Counted from the stretch's first letter, positions 8,401 through 17,443 are shown. The stretch is 64,000 nucleotides of DNA from G963675935 sp963803125 (GCA_963803125.1 CAWDLR010000003.1:2356001-2420000), one strand, 5' to 3'. Translations and numbers: made by a program. The notes: a model not told the origin generated them from the sequence alone.

Positions 8401-8813
8401 ACTGGCACACGAACTACCTCGCCGAGCAATCCGGCCCGACGACGTTCCGCTATGCCTTGCAGCCGCACAAGCGATACGATCCGATCGCGGCCCAGCGGTT
8501 CGGCATCGAGTGCAGCCAGCCGTTGGTCGTCGCCCCCGTCCGCGGCCCCGCTTCCGCCGATACGCCGCTCTTGACGCTCGACACGCCCGACGTGATCGTT
8601 GCTTCGATCAAGCCCAGCGCCGACGGCAAGGCCCAAATCGTCCGTCTCTTCGCCGCCGCCGGCAAACCGGCCAAGGTTAATCTGAAGTGGCGTTCGTCCG
8701 AAGCAAGGTCGGTATACCGGAGCAATTTGGCCGAAGAACAAATCGAGGCTGTCGACGGTCCAGTTCACGTGGGAGCATGGGAGATCGTCACGTTGCGGGT
8801 CGAGCCGAAGTAA
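5457..8813 (+). CDS. Secreted GH38 alpha-mannosidase-like glycosidase
   Basis: An 1118-residue protein. The ATG at 5457 has GGAGGA at 5445-5450 and opens a signal peptide (MPRRSALALPTVLLPFVLF, cut near SLASA); a start 30 codons earlier would bury it. Residues about 20-290 are beta-rich and likely carbohydrate-binding or accessory. The GH38 catalytic part begins near residue 303 with LLPHSHVDIGYTQ, whose His and Asp are the expected zinc ligands, continues with FKWNAEVLWAMDAYL and reaches NVGGDNGHPDAG near residue 522. A large C-terminal beta-sandwich follows, as in this family. It probably cleaves alpha-mannosides outside the cytoplasm; substrate unknown. No obvious operon partner. Confidence 0.85.
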   Translation: MPRRSALALPTVLLPFVLFCSLASAEESRLLWQIGVRDNNTAEFALGPKDYAQFSDDPLFVVGVSNAKQDWPYVQPGPADAWAGARRHTFTICFGLKEKPTAACRLRINLADTQGQVPPTLRIAVNGRRVADKRMPRGGGDTSINGDLSQARRRRFAVRIDPALLKEGANEIAITTLSGSWVLYDWLGFDAPEGTELAPLDSSYQTRVNSIETPPVLLKRDGKLYQPVRLTVRHAGDPIEATVTVTGAEPVTATIKRGTQQIEIVVPAVQKETQVAAALKTAGGVTCERPITLKPVRKWVLYLLPHSHVDIGYTQLQADVEKKQWSNIDMALDLIRKSADYPREARFKWNAEVLWAMDAYLHKAPPEKQQRLVEAIRAGDVELDALYGNELTGLCRPEELLRLMQWGDRLGRRCGVKVNSAMISDVPGYTWGIIPAMVQAGVKYFSIGPNYADRKGLTMSTWTDKPFYWLAPDGEHKVLCWVPFMGYALGHLGRPPDQVLAERLPQLEKMGYPYDIVYFRWNVGGDNGHPDAGLSDLVKHWNAKYEYPKMVISTTSRLFAEFERRYGDKIPKFRGDFTPYWEDGAASSARETSLNRTAAERLVQAETLWSMLNPGRYPDERFSAAWRNAVLYDEHTWGAYNSIDEPDAPFVKEQWKVKQAYALDADAQSRELLAAATAGNGDGKPAAAAVDVFNTSCWPRTDLVILSKEQSAAGDVVIDKSRQPVPSQRLSTGELAFLAKDVPALASRRFWITAGKAANEGSARADGTSLRSPAVAVQLDPVSGAVSSLRDPAIDAELCDAKSGIGLNRYYYVLGSDVKGARQSGPAKITVKERGPLVASLLVESDAPGCAKFSREFRVVDGLDRADIINVLDKKAVREKEGVHLGFAFNVPGCTTRMDIPWTVIRPELDQLPGACKNWFTVGRWVDVSNQDYGVTLATLDAPLVEVGAITANLIGSQIDPNGWIHKTGSSPLLYSWVMNNHWHTNYLAEQSGPTTFRYALQPHKRYDPIAAQRFGIECSQPLVVAPVRGPASADTPLLTLDTPDVIVASIKPSADGKAQIVRLFAAAGKPAKVNLKWRSSEARSVYRSNLAEEQIEAVDGPVHVGAWEIVTLRVEPK

Positions 8814-8839
8814 GAGCGAGGACCGATACCTATTTGAAT

Positions 8840-9052
8840 CTAGCGGTATCTGTCATACGAGGCGTCTTCCTCGGAATCGTCGGACAAGAACTGCTCGTAG
8901 GCTGCGTTCCGCCATGCCGTGTCCTCTGGATCCGCGTTGACGAATACGACGACCGTGACCTTGCCCGTGGCGGGCAGCGCAGAAGCAACTTCGGGCGGTA
9001 CAGTTAGCGTACCGCCGGCAAGTTCCGATTCAAATTCGATCGATCTTGTCAT
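8840..9052 (-). CDS. Small acidic hypothetical protein, antitoxin-like
   Basis: A 70-residue protein: MTRSIEFESELAGGTLTVPP, a short beta-strand (GKVTVVVFV), then an acidic helical tail ending DSEEDASYDRYR. The layout, a swapped-hairpin-like N-terminus plus a disordered acidic tail, resembles solitary antitoxins. No toxin gene is next to it on either side, so the function is open. It lies on the opposite strand between the GH38 gene and hrpA. Confidence 0.5.
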   Translation of the reverse strand: MTRSIEFESELAGGTLTVPPEVASALPATGKVTVVVFVNADPEDTAWRNAAYEQFLSDDSEEDASYDRYR

Positions 9053-9160
9053 GGCTCCATAATACTATTTGGATGCTCTGCTGGCAACAAGCCCCGGGAT
9101 GGTCGGGAGCGGCAACGGATTTCGGGGCCTGCGACTCCTGGGGACAGCGAAGGACGTTGA

Positions 9161-9197
9161 TCCGCATCAGCGCTTCCCTTCGGGGCGCGGCTAAACG
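9161..9197. repeat. Tagged palindromic repeat, TCCGCATCAGCGC ... GGCTAAAC form
   Basis: Starts TCCGCATCAGCGC and ends CGCGGCTAAACG. The same left tag and the same GCGGCTAAACG end occur at 18051-18086 around a different inner sequence. Related GTTTAGCCGCGCCCC copies are at 22117-22145 and 47201-47229. It lies in the 313-base gap 9053-9365 before hrpA, in which I see no gene. Confidence 0.65.
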
Positions 9198-9365
9198 GTC
9201 GATAGAAAAAGAACTTGCCCATTCTTGCCAACAATGATTGCCGCGCCCGGACTGCCCTCCGCCGCGGCTGTCCCCGCTATCGCTACTGCTATAGCTGTTA
9301 TAATGGAGTGATCGTTGGCCTCCTTCACGCCTCGGTCCGGGGCGATAGAACAGCGGCAGCGTCAC

Positions 9366-12300
9366 ATGTCGATTCGGTTCCAGCTTGAAAAGGAGATCGG
9401 CCGTGCCATGCGCGGCGATCGCTTCCGTTTTCAGCGGGAATTGCACGCGCTGGCGGGGTTGGAGAAGGAGGGAAAACCGAGCGACAGTCGGTTGGCGCGG
9501 CTGGTCGAGGCGGTGCGGCGGTCGGTCGAGTTGCGCGAGGCCCGTCGCCGCGGAGTGCCGCCGATCCGCTACGACGATGAATTACCCGTCTCGGCCCGAC
9601 GCGGCGAAATCGCCGATGTCATCCGCGACAACCAGGTGGTGGTCGTTTGCGGCGAGACGGGCTCGGGCAAATCGACGCAACTGCCGAAAATCTGCCTGGA
9701 ATTGGGCCGCGGGATCGAGGGGCTGATCGGCCACACGCAGCCCCGCCGCATCGCCGCCCGCAGCGTGGCCGCGCGGATCGCCGACGAATTGGCCTCCCCC
9801 CTGGGCCGCGACGTCGGCTTCAAGGTGCGTTTCGCCGAGGCCCTCTCGCCGCAGACGTACATCAAACTGATGACCGACGGCATCCTGCTGGCCGAAACAC
9901 AGGGCGACCCGTTCCTCGACCAATACGACACGATCATTCTCGACGAGGCTCACGAGCGGTCGCTGAACATCGACTTTTTGATCGGCTACTTGAAGCGGCT
10001 ACTGTCGAAGCGGCGGGATTTGCGGGTGATCGTCACCTCGGCCACGATCGACGCCGCCCGATTTGCCGCCCATTTCGCCACGCCGCATGGGCCGGCCCCG
10101 GTGGTCGAGGTTTCCGGACGGACGTATCCGGTCGAAGTCCGCTGGCGGCCGCCGCTGGCCGACGAAGACGGCGGCGAGCCCGACTTGCAGCAGGCGGTGC
10201 TGGCGGCCGTCGCCGAGGTCGCCGCCATCGACCAGGGCGACATTCTCATCTTCATGCCGACCGAGCGGCACATCCACGAGACCGTCAAGACGCTCCGCGG
10301 CCAGCCGCTGCCGGGCGATCGCAGCGGTCGCTTGCCCGAGATTCTGCCGCTCTACGCCCGGCTGTCGATGCGCGAACAGCAGCGGGTCTTTCAGCCCGGA
10401 GGGAGACGCCGCGTGGTGATCGCCACCAACGTGGCCGAATCGTCGTTGACCGTGCCGCGGATTCGTTACGTGATCGATCCGGGCACGGCGCGGATCAGCC
10501 GCTACTCGCCGCGGAGCAAGACGCAACGCTTGCCGATCGAGCCGGTCTCCCGCGCGTCGGCCGACCAGCGCAAGGGCCGTTGCGGGCGGATCGGGCCGGG
10601 CATCTGCGTGCGTCTGTTCGCCGAGGAAGACTATGCCGCCCGCGACGCTTATACTATTCCGGAAATCCAGCGGAGCAACCTCGCCTCCGTCATTTTGCAG
10701 ACCAAGGCCCTGCGGCTCGGGCCGATCGAGCGATTCCCGTTCCTTGACCCGCCGAAGCCCGAGGCAGTGAACGACGGATACCGAACGCTCGTCGAGCTCG
10801 GTGCGATCGACGCCAAGGGCGAACTGACCGAGGTGGGCCGGCAATTGAGCCACCTGCCGATCGACCCGCGGTTCGGGCGGATGATTCTGGCCGCCGCCGA
10901 GGAAAGCTGCCTGCACGAGGTGCTGATTATCGCCGCGGCCTTGGCGGTGCAAGACCCTCGCGAGCGGCCGCTGGACAAGCAAGAGGCCGCCGACGCCTCG
11001 CACGCCGCCTGGGCCGACGAACAGTCGGACTTCATCGGCTACCTGAAACTCTGGGACTTCTACCACAGGCTGAAGTCCGAGCTTTCGCGGAATCAACTCC
11101 GCAAGGCCTGCCGGCAGAACTTTTTGTCGTTCAATCGAATCCGCGAGTGGCTCGACGTGCACCGGGAGTTGTTGGAGTTGGTGCGGCAGGCGGGGTTGTC
11201 GGGAGGAGTGGAGAGAGGAGAGGGGAGAGGGGAGAGGGAAACAAAGGAGAGCACTACACGCCGGTCTCCCTCTCCTCTCTCCGCTCTCCCCTCTCCCTTC
11301 TCCGCCCATCGCGTCAAACACGGCCGCACCGACCGTGGGCAATACGACAGCATCCATCGCGCCATCCTCACCGGATTGCTTTCCAGTCTCTCGAATCGCG
11401 GCGACGGCTACGAATATGCAGTCGCCGGCGGCGGCAAGGCGGTCCTTTGGCCCGGCTCGGGTGCGTTTAAGCAGAAACCAAAATGGGTGGTGGCGGCGGA
11501 GATCGTGGAAACGACGCGGCGATACCTACGGACTTGCGGACAGATCGATCCCCGCTGGATCGAGCGAATTGCCGCCCACCTCGTGCGTCGCACGTACCAC
11601 GGCGTCCACTGGGCCCCCGCCCATGCTTCGGCGATGGCGTTGGAGAAGGTCACGCTCTTCGCCCTGACGATCGTGGCCGGGCGGCGAATCCCCTACGGGC
11701 CGATCGACCCGGCGATGTCGCGGCACCTCTTGATCGAGCAGGGATTGGTCGAGGGGCACATCGAGCCGAAGCCAGCTTTCTTGGTGAAGAACCAGGAACT
11801 GGCCGAGGAACTTGAACGGCTGCAAGCGAAACTGCGGCGGCGCGACTTGCTGGTACCCGATTTCTCGCGTTACGAATTCTACGATCGCCGCGTGCCGGCC
11901 GACGTCTACGACGGGCCGACGCTGGCCAAGTGGTTGAACTCCGAGCCGCACGCACTCAGCATGACCCGCGCCGACCTGCTCCGCCACGGGTTGGGCGAGT
12001 TGGGCGAGGAGCAATTCCCGGACGTGCTCAGCATCCGCCGCCTCGAACTGCCGTTGGACTACCGCTACGAGCCCGGCAGCGAGCAGGACGGCGTAACGCT
12101 CGACGTGCCGATCGAGGCCCTCAACCAGCTCGCACCGAGCCGCTGGGCTGGCTGGTGCCGGGGCTGATGAAAGAGAAGGTGCTGGCGCTGATCCGCGCGT
12201 TGCCCAAGTCGCTCCGCACCCGATTTGTTCCCGCCCCCGAGACGGCCGAGCGGGTCGTGCCGATGCTGCGGTTCGGCGAGGGAGACATTCACGCGGCCGT

Positions 12301-13561
12301 GGCGGCGGCACTGGGGCATCTCGGCGGCATCGTGGTTCCGCCCGACGCCTTCCAAGACGATCGCCTCCCGCCCGAACTGCGGATGAACGTCCGCGTCACG
12401 GCCGCCGACGGTCGGCTGCTGGCCGCGGGCCGCGACCTGGAAGCCATCCGCCGTGAACTCGGCTCGCAGCCGGCCGACAGCTTCTCACAACTCGACGACC
12501 CCCGCTGGAACCGCGACGGCCTGACCGATTGGGACTTCGACGACCTGCCGCCGGAGGTGGAGTTACCCCGCGGGCGAATCGCGATCAAGGCCTATCCCGC
12601 CCTGCTCGATCGCCCGGGGGACTGTCCCGATTTTCGCGTCAGCGAAAATGGGACTGTCCCCTTTAGCGGGAAGCAAGGCACGGTCTCCTTGCGGCTGGTA
12701 GATTCGCTGCCGCGGGCCGAGTATGAAACCCGGCTGGGACTGCGGCGGCTCTGTCTGTTGGCCGCCCACCGCGAGTTGAAAACACAGGTCGATTGGCTGC
12801 CGAATCTCGATCGCATGGAGGTCTACGCGGCGACGCTGCCGGGCTTCGACGTTCGCCGGCAGCTTGTCGAGTTGCTGGCCGACCGGGCGATGGTCGCGGA
12901 CCAGCCCCTGCCGCGCAGCCGCGAGGATTACAATCGTCTGTTGGCCGCCGGCCGTGAACGGATCGGCTGGGCCGCCCAGGAAGTGCTCGCGGTCGTCTGG
13001 CCGCTGTTCGAGGGCTACCAGCAAGCATGTCTCGCGCTCGAAGAATTTGACAGCCGCTCCACGCCAAAGCCGCCTGCGGTCTCGCAGTCCTGTGTAGGAG
13101 GCGACTCCCGTCGCCGATTGCACGCGCAGGACCTCCGGAATCGGCGACGGGAGTCGCCTCCTACAGACTCCCTGCCCCCTGCCCCGCGCTGGCAATACGC
13201 GCTGGACGACGCCCGCGAGCAAATCGCGTGGCTGATGAACGCGGAGTCGTTTGCCAAGACGCCGTGGGAATGGCTGCGGCAATATTCGCGATATTTTCGC
13301 GCGATCTGCCAGCGTCTGGAGAATCTGCCGGGCGGGGTGCCGCGCGACTTCGAGAAGTTCCAGGATTTCCAACCCCGCTGGCAACTCTTCGTCGAGCACG
13401 CCCGGCGGCAGCAATCGCAGGGCATCGTCGATCCCGAGTTGCTCCATCTGCGCTGGATGCTGGAAGAGTATCGCGTCTCGCTTTTTGCCCAGAAACTCGG
13501 CACCGCCGTCCCGGTCTCGCCGAAACGGCTAGAGCAGCAATGGGCGAAAGTGCAGCCGTAA
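9366..13561 (+). CDS. hrpA: ATP-dependent RNA helicase HrpA, with a -1 frameshift and three repeat insertions
   Basis: A DEAH-box helicase of about 1398 residues once corrected. The first frame has GETGSGKSTQLPK (Walker A), DEAHERSLNIDFL (DEAH), VTSATIDA and QRKGRCGRIGPG (motif VI), then the HrpA winged-helix and ratchet parts. The frame breaks at about 12135-12137, where adding one base after GCACC joins LNQLAP to EPLGWLVPGLMKEKV, the family's DUF3418 region, which then runs to 13561. Palindromic insertions add peptides at about residues 612-647, 1084-1099 and 1243-1267, all at loop positions. The start is uncertain: ATG 9366 begins MSIRFQLEKE; TTG 9315 has GGAG at 9305-9308. DEAH helicases of this family act on mRNA or ribosomal RNA. 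Confidence 0.88.
11201..11306. repeat. Polypurine/polypyrimidine inverted repeat inside hrpA
   Basis: A run of about 39 purines rich in GGAGAGG units (11201-11239) is followed by its approximate inverted copy of CTCTCC units (11265-11306). The frame stays open and adds a Gly/Glu/Arg-rich then Ser/Pro-rich peptide between LLELVRQAG and the conserved YDSIHRAILTGLL. A similar element is in murG at 30339-30473. Confidence 0.85.
12616..12661. repeat. GGGGACTGTCCC-type palindrome inside hrpA
   Basis: GGGGACTGTCCC and ATTTTCGC on the left are mirrored by GCGAAAAT and GGGACTGTCCCC on the right around the loop GTCA, with one unpaired base. It is translated as about 16 extra residues (PGDCPDFRVSENGTVPFSG) between two conserved strands of the HrpA C-terminal region. 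The end sequence GGGGACWGTCCC is shared with the elements at 23543-23629 and 50684-50758. Confidence 0.85.
13093..13165. repeat. Perfect 27-bp inverted repeat inside hrpA
   Basis: Arms 13093-13119 and 13139-13165 match at all 27 positions (TGTAGGAGGCGACTCCC...). The arm contains a further palindrome, GGCGACTCCCGTCGCC-like. The frame remains open through it, encoding CVGGDSRRRL ... RRRESPPTDS in a loop before the helix QYALDDAREQIAWL. Confidence 0.92.
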
Positions 13562-13592
13562 GCCGCTCCGCTTTGCCGTCAAAACGGTGAGT

Positions 13593-13667
13593 CCGTTTAG
13601 CCGCCGCGTCCACGCGGCGCAGAATCGCTCGCGACTGCGGCGCCGCGTGGACGCGGCGGCTAAACGG
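13593..13667. repeat. Perfect 28-bp inverted repeat with GTTTAGC tag, after hrpA
   Basis: Arms 13593-13620 and 13640-13667 are exact inverted copies starting CCGTTTAGCCGCCGCG and containing the inner palindrome CGCGTCCACGCG. It begins about 30 bases after the hrpA stop and could stabilise the 3' end of that message; there is no T-tract. The same arm is found at 17496-17555 and as a single arm at 18060-18086. Confidence 0.92.
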
Positions 13668-13812
13668 CTTGCAGATGACGGCCGCAATACCCGTCACTGC
13701 CCAAAATCGAGGGGGGGGATGTACAAAACTGCGTCCCGCTCCGTATAATAATTGGGTTCACCCACATCGCGCAATAACGCACAATGCGGCATCGACAATA
13801 GGAGGAATGACC

Positions 13813-14292
13813 ATGTGCCGACGACCTGTTCTTCTGGCGGTTGCCGTTCTCGCTTGCCTCTCTGTCTCGACGGCGTTCGCCGATTGCGGCTGCGGCGCGG
13901 CTGCGACGACTTACGCGCCGGTTGCGTCGAGTTATTCGGCGTACTATCCTTCCTACTCGTACTCGGCGTACTATCCTTCCTATTCGTACTCCGCGTACTA
14001 TCCTTCGACGGTTAGCTATTATTTGCCGACGCAGGTCACTTACGCCCCGGCGACGCCGGTCACCTATTACACGCCGGTTGCGCCGCAGGTGACCTACTAC
14101 GCGCCGACGCCGGCCTACACGACCTGCTACGCGGCGCCCGTCGTGCAGCCCTACGCGACCTATTACACTCCGGCGGTCCAACCGGCGGCCGTCTATTATT
14201 ACGGCGTCCCCGGCCGGAGCATCTTCGGAGCGCCGAGGGTTTACGTCCCCGGCCAACCGGTGCGGAATGCGTTGCGGGCAGTCACGCCGTAG
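13813..14292 (+). CDS. Secreted Tyr-rich repeat protein
   Basis: A 159-residue protein with a signal peptide (MCRRPVLLAVAVLACLSVST, cleavage near AFA-DCGCG) followed by a low-complexity mature region very rich in Tyr, Pro, Ala and Thr. It includes three copies of SYSAYYPSY-like units at about residues 40-65 and many VTYY/ATYY pairs. AGGAGG at 13800-13805 sets the start at 13813. Secreted proteins of this type are seen in planctomycetes; a structural or envelope-associated role is possible, but none is demonstrated. The Cys pair after the signal peptide could form a disulfide. Confidence 0.75.
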   Translation: MCRRPVLLAVAVLACLSVSTAFADCGCGAAATTYAPVASSYSAYYPSYSYSAYYPSYSYSAYYPSTVSYYLPTQVTYAPATPVTYYTPVAPQVTYYAPTPAYTTCYAAPVVQPYATYYTPAVQPAAVYYYGVPGRSIFGAPRVYVPGQPVRNALRAVTP

Positions 14293-14324
14293 GCGTCGTG
14301 ACAAGAGAAGCGGCACGGCCGTGC

Positions 14325-14945
14325 CTACCAGGGCTTTTCCATCAGCCCCACGATCTGCTCGGCAATGCGGCAGATCGCCTCTTGCTGGGCGGTGGCTACC
14401 GTTTGGCCGACCTCGGGCACGAGATCGCTGGCACCGCTGACGTCGGCGATTTCGGGCGGCAAGGGAATGCACTTGTCGTCGCGCAACTTCACGCCGGTGC
14501 GGTCCGTCCAACTGACTTGCACGCTGATGGCCGTCTGAACCTCGCGGGCGTCGCCGCTGAGATCGGGAACCAGCACGGTTTTGCTCTCTTGGATGATGGC
14601 ACCGGCGAGTATCGTGTCGGCGTGGGCTTCATCGGTCAGCTTGTAGGGCGTGACCCGTTGGATCTCCTTGACCACCGCTTCGGTCAGGCGCTCGCCGAGA
14701 TTGCGGCGGAAGCTGTTCGACTTGAAGACCGGCACGTAGATCGTGTGTACCTCTTGCGGAAAGAGCGATTGGTTGCCGATCTGATAGCCGGCGCAGCCGC
14801 AGAGCGAGAGCAACACAAGCGGCGAGAGGATTAGCGTTAGCCGGTATTTCCCACTCCGGTGGGGCAGACATTCTTGTCTGCCGCGAGAAGTCACGATGAT
14901 CGGGCAGACAAGAATGTCTGCCCCACCGGAAATACTGTGGTCCAT
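14325..14945 (-). CDS. lptE: LptE-like LPS-assembly lipoprotein with a repeat-derived N-terminus
   Basis: A 206-residue protein. The lipoprotein signal (YRLTLILSPLVLLSLCGC, lipobox Cys near residue 48) and the following GYQIGNQSLFPQEVHTIYVP, FRRNLGERLTEAVVKEI and TAQQEAICRIAEQIV match LptE-type lipoproteins, which help LptD insert lipopolysaccharide in the outer membrane. In the frame before the lipobox, the only ATG is at 14945, upstream of a 74-bp palindrome, so about 30 repeat-encoded residues precede the signal helix. No start codon lies between the palindrome and the helix. This is the last gene of the recO-BamD-like group. Function assignment is moderately sure. Confidence 0.72.
   Translation of the reverse strand: MDHSISGGADILVCPIIVTSRGRQECLPHRSGKYRLTLILSPLVLLSLCGCAGYQIGNQSLFPQEVHTIYVPVFKSNSFRRNLGERLTEAVVKEIQRVTPYKLTDEAHADTILAGAIIQESKTVLVPDLSGDAREVQTAISVQVSWTDRTGVKLRDDKCIPLPPEIADVSGASDLVPEVGQTVATAQQEAICRIAEQIVGLMEKPW
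14856..14929. repeat. Perfect 27-bp inverted repeat at the 5' end of the lptE-like gene
   Basis: Arms 14856-14882 and 14903-14929 match exactly; each has the inner palindrome GGCAGACATTCTTGTCTGCC and outer CCGGTGGG. It is translated as SGGADILVCP ... RGRQECLPHRSG before the lipoprotein signal helix. Confidence 0.93.
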
Positions 14946-15016
14946 TTTTCCCGTGTGGTGAGGACTGCGAGATAGCCGGCGGCCAGCGGCCGGTGGTGGG
15001 CCGTCGCGGACTGCTG

Positions 15017-15042
15017 CGGGAGCCGTTGGCTCCCGGCTATTG
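15017..15042. repeat. CTCCCGGCTATTG-tagged palindrome
   Basis: CGGGAGCC-GTT-GGCTCCCG followed by GCTATTG, between the lptE-like and BamD-like genes. The outer sequence is the same as at 38041-38066 and 45932-45957 while the bases inside differ. Confidence 0.75.
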
Positions 15043-15055
15043 GGACCCGTGCCGC

Positions 15056-16546
15056 TCACCGTTTCTTCCCTCCAAAGAGCGAATCGAAGAATGCGGGGGG
15101 CTCGTCGGGCTCGTTGCGGATCTTCTCCAATTCCGCCTTCGCCTTCTGCGCACTCTCGGTGCCGGGGAATTCGTCGATCACGCTGTTGTAGTACAGCCGG
15201 GCAGCGCCGTAGCAATGCCGCCCCTGGTAGTACTGGGCACGGACGAAGTCGCGATTCGCCCGCTCTTCCTCGATCCGCATCTGGTCTTTGATCACGCGCT
15301 GCCGCTCGTCGCCCAGCTTGTCGCCGAACTGGGTGAGCGTCGTTTTGGCGAGTTTCCCCGACTCCCTTAGCGGCGTCTCGTCGTAGGCCGCGCCTTGGTA
15401 GTGACGCATGTGCGCCTGGAGTGCGAAGAGATGGGCCTTCAACTGATACTTGCTATCGGGATACTCCTTGATCAGCAAGTCGTAGTTGTCGGCCGCGTCG
15501 CCCCATTGGCCGCGGAGGAAATAGGCGTTGCCCAGGGCCATCAGGCTGGCGTCGGCCAACGGGCCCCTCGGGTCGTAGACGCGCACCCGCTCGTAAGCCT
15601 GGACCGCGTAGCCGAAGGCGTCGAACACCGGCCGCTCTCTGTTGGTTAGGTTGGGAGTGGTGGGCCAGGTGGGGTTGGCGTTGTAGAGCTGCTCCCAATA
15701 GCGGCCGATGGCGAACTGGCGGGCAATCACCGTATCGAGGTGCCGCGTATTGGGATATTTTTTCAGCAAGCCGCCGATGGTGTCGTGCGCCTTCGGATAC
15801 TGGTCGGCGAAGAACTCGCTCTCGCTTTGCAGGAAGAATGCGTCTTCTTCCAAGGCGGAGTCGGGCCAGCGATCGGCGGCGGCGGCGAACTTCTCCCGCG
15901 CCTGCTTGAACAGCGCGATCGCCTCCTCCTTTCCCGCCTTGGCGGTCTTCTCATCCACGCCGCGGACACTGGCTGCGGTCAGTTTGGCGCTCGCCTGTTT
16001 ATAGAGCGACTTGCCCTCCGCCATCGCCGCCTTGGCGAGCTTCTCGTCCGGCCCGTAACCGGCGGCATTTTTGATGTTCTTGTAGACGTTGTCGGGTGCC
16101 AGGTCGGAGAGCTCGAATCCCTTCTTCTTTTTCTCTTCCTCCTCTTTGACTTTGACGGCGCTGATGCTGATTGCGCCGGCGGGCGGCGGGGGCAGTTCGG
16201 CGGGAATCGCCGGCGGCGGACCGGCGGCACTCGACGGCCCCGGCACCAACGGGCCCGTGCCCTCGGGCGGCGGCGCCCAGGCCGACGCCAGTTGCACGCC
16301 CGAATCGCCAGGCGGCGCCGCAGCGGGCGGATTCGTCGGCTGTGTCGGAGTCGCCGGTGGTTTGGCGTCGGCCGTCGTGCCCTTGCCAGTCAACGACTTG
16401 AACAGCCAGCCGTCATACTCGTTCGTCCCGTCGCTGCTGACACCGTTTTGCGGGTGGTTGGCGGCCGGGGGAACACTTGCACAACCGGCGGAAAGGGCCA
16501 GACAGCAAGCCAGCGTCAGCCACAGCAGCGATCGGCAGATCGACAT
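15056..16546 (-). CDS. BamD/YfiO-like outer-membrane assembly lipoprotein
   Basis: A 496-residue lipoprotein. The signal MSICRSLLWLTLACCLALSA with lipobox SAGC ends near residue 22; AAGGA lies eight bases before this ATG, favouring 16546 over ATGs three and thirteen codons further upstream. A Pro/Gly-rich linker (about 30-150) leads to a helical TPR-like part with repeats such as ALFKQAREKFAAAADRWPDS, YDLLIKEYPDSKYQ and YYNSVIDEFPGTESAQKAK, the hallmark of BamD-type proteins that hand outer-membrane proteins to BamA. It is about twice the length of E. coli BamD. The LptE-like gene next to it also belongs to outer-membrane biogenesis. Confidence 0.78.
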   Translation of the reverse strand: MSICRSLLWLTLACCLALSAGCASVPPAANHPQNGVSSDGTNEYDGWLFKSLTGKGTTADAKPPATPTQPTNPPAAAPPGDSGVQLASAWAPPPEGTGPLVPGPSSAAGPPPAIPAELPPPPAGAISISAVKVKEEEEKKKKGFELSDLAPDNVYKNIKNAAGYGPDEKLAKAAMAEGKSLYKQASAKLTAASVRGVDEKTAKAGKEEAIALFKQAREKFAAAADRWPDSALEEDAFFLQSESEFFADQYPKAHDTIGGLLKKYPNTRHLDTVIARQFAIGRYWEQLYNANPTWPTTPNLTNRERPVFDAFGYAVQAYERVRVYDPRGPLADASLMALGNAYFLRGQWGDAADNYDLLIKEYPDSKYQLKAHLFALQAHMRHYQGAAYDETPLRESGKLAKTTLTQFGDKLGDERQRVIKDQMRIEEERANRDFVRAQYYQGRHCYGAARLYYNSVIDEFPGTESAQKAKAELEKIRNEPDEPPAFFDSLFGGKKR

Positions 16547-16687
16547 AGAGGACATCCTTGTCCGCAACAGTTGGGTGCGTTCCATGCACCGATTCTCATT
16601 GCCGCCAGCGCTCGTCTACATAATCCACATCTACGATCGAGGCCGGCGGGAAGTTCACCATCGTCCTGCCGGCTTCTCGCATCCCAC

Positions 16688-17443
16688 CTATTCTCTCAGC
16701 ATTCGCAAGTATTCGTGCATCCTCGGTTTTCGGCCGAGCAGGTGGGCAAAGTAGCGATTCAACAAAGCCCGCATTTCGCCCAATCCATTCGGACTGATTT
16801 CAACTCGCCGCCATGCGTTGCCATCGGGGTCAGCCAAAAGGGCCAGTGTCCGCAGCACGCCCGCGCTGACCTGCACAACCTGCTTTTTTCCCGCTTTACA
16901 TTTCGGACACAAAACGCCGCCGTCGAGCAGCCCGAAGGCGACTCGGCCGGTCAGCGCAACCGCAGTCCCGCACTCGACGCAAGCCTCCAGCGACGGCGTG
17001 TGGCCGAGGAGCCGTAACGCACCCAACTCAAAACGCACGAGCCGCTTGGCGACCGGCTCTCCTGCGGCCAGCGCCGCTAAGGTCTGGTCGGCCAAATCGA
17101 ACAGATCCGGATGAGGATCGTCATCATCGGTCATTTCGCCCAGCAACTCGGCGACATAATAGGCTGCATACAATCCCGCCAGATTCCGGCCGGCGGGCCG
17201 GAAACGCCGCAAGAGCTTGGCCTCCGTCAATAAGTCGAGGGCTTCCGACGATTTGTGGAGGAAGACTATGCGACAGAGGGCCAGTAGGTCAAGAGCAGAC
17301 TCGAAGGGAGACTTGAGCCGTCTCGCCCCCTTTGCCAGAGCCCCTATCTTGCCGAATTCGCGGGTGAACAGCGTCACCACCAGGCTGGTTTCGCTGAACT
17401 CAACGCTGCGAATCACAATGGCGGTGGCTTTTTCAGAGGGCAT
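16688..17443 (-). CDS. recO: DNA repair protein RecO
   Basis: A 251-residue protein with an N-terminal OB-fold (AIVIRSVEFSETSLVVTLFT then GKIGALAKGARRLKS), a helical middle, and a Cys4 zinc site formed by CVECG and CPKC near residues 152-187. RecO anneals single strands and loads RecA with RecR in gap repair. Full length for the family. It lies downstream of ybeY in a phoH-7TMHD-ybeY-recO order common in bacteria. Confidence 0.92.
   Translation of the reverse strand: MPSEKATAIVIRSVEFSETSLVVTLFTREFGKIGALAKGARRLKSPFESALDLLALCRIVFLHKSSEALDLLTEAKLLRRFRPAGRNLAGLYAAYYVAELLGEMTDDDDPHPDLFDLADQTLAALAAGEPVAKRLVRFELGALRLLGHTPSLEACVECGTAVALTGRVAFGLLDGGVLCPKCKAGKKQVVQVSAGVLRTLALLADPDGNAWRRVEISPNGLGEMRALLNRYFAHLLGRKPRMHEYLRMLRE

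Noticed and set aside
6966..8768. Long open frame (600 codons) on the minus strand inside the GH38 gene
   Set aside because: Arg/Gly/Val-rich composition and exact overlap with a well-supported gene on the other strand; typical antisense open frame of high-GC DNA.
9046..9237. 63-codon plus-strand frame between the small antitoxin-like gene and hrpA
   Set aside because: It includes part of a dispersed repeat, lacks a ribosome site and has no conserved pattern.
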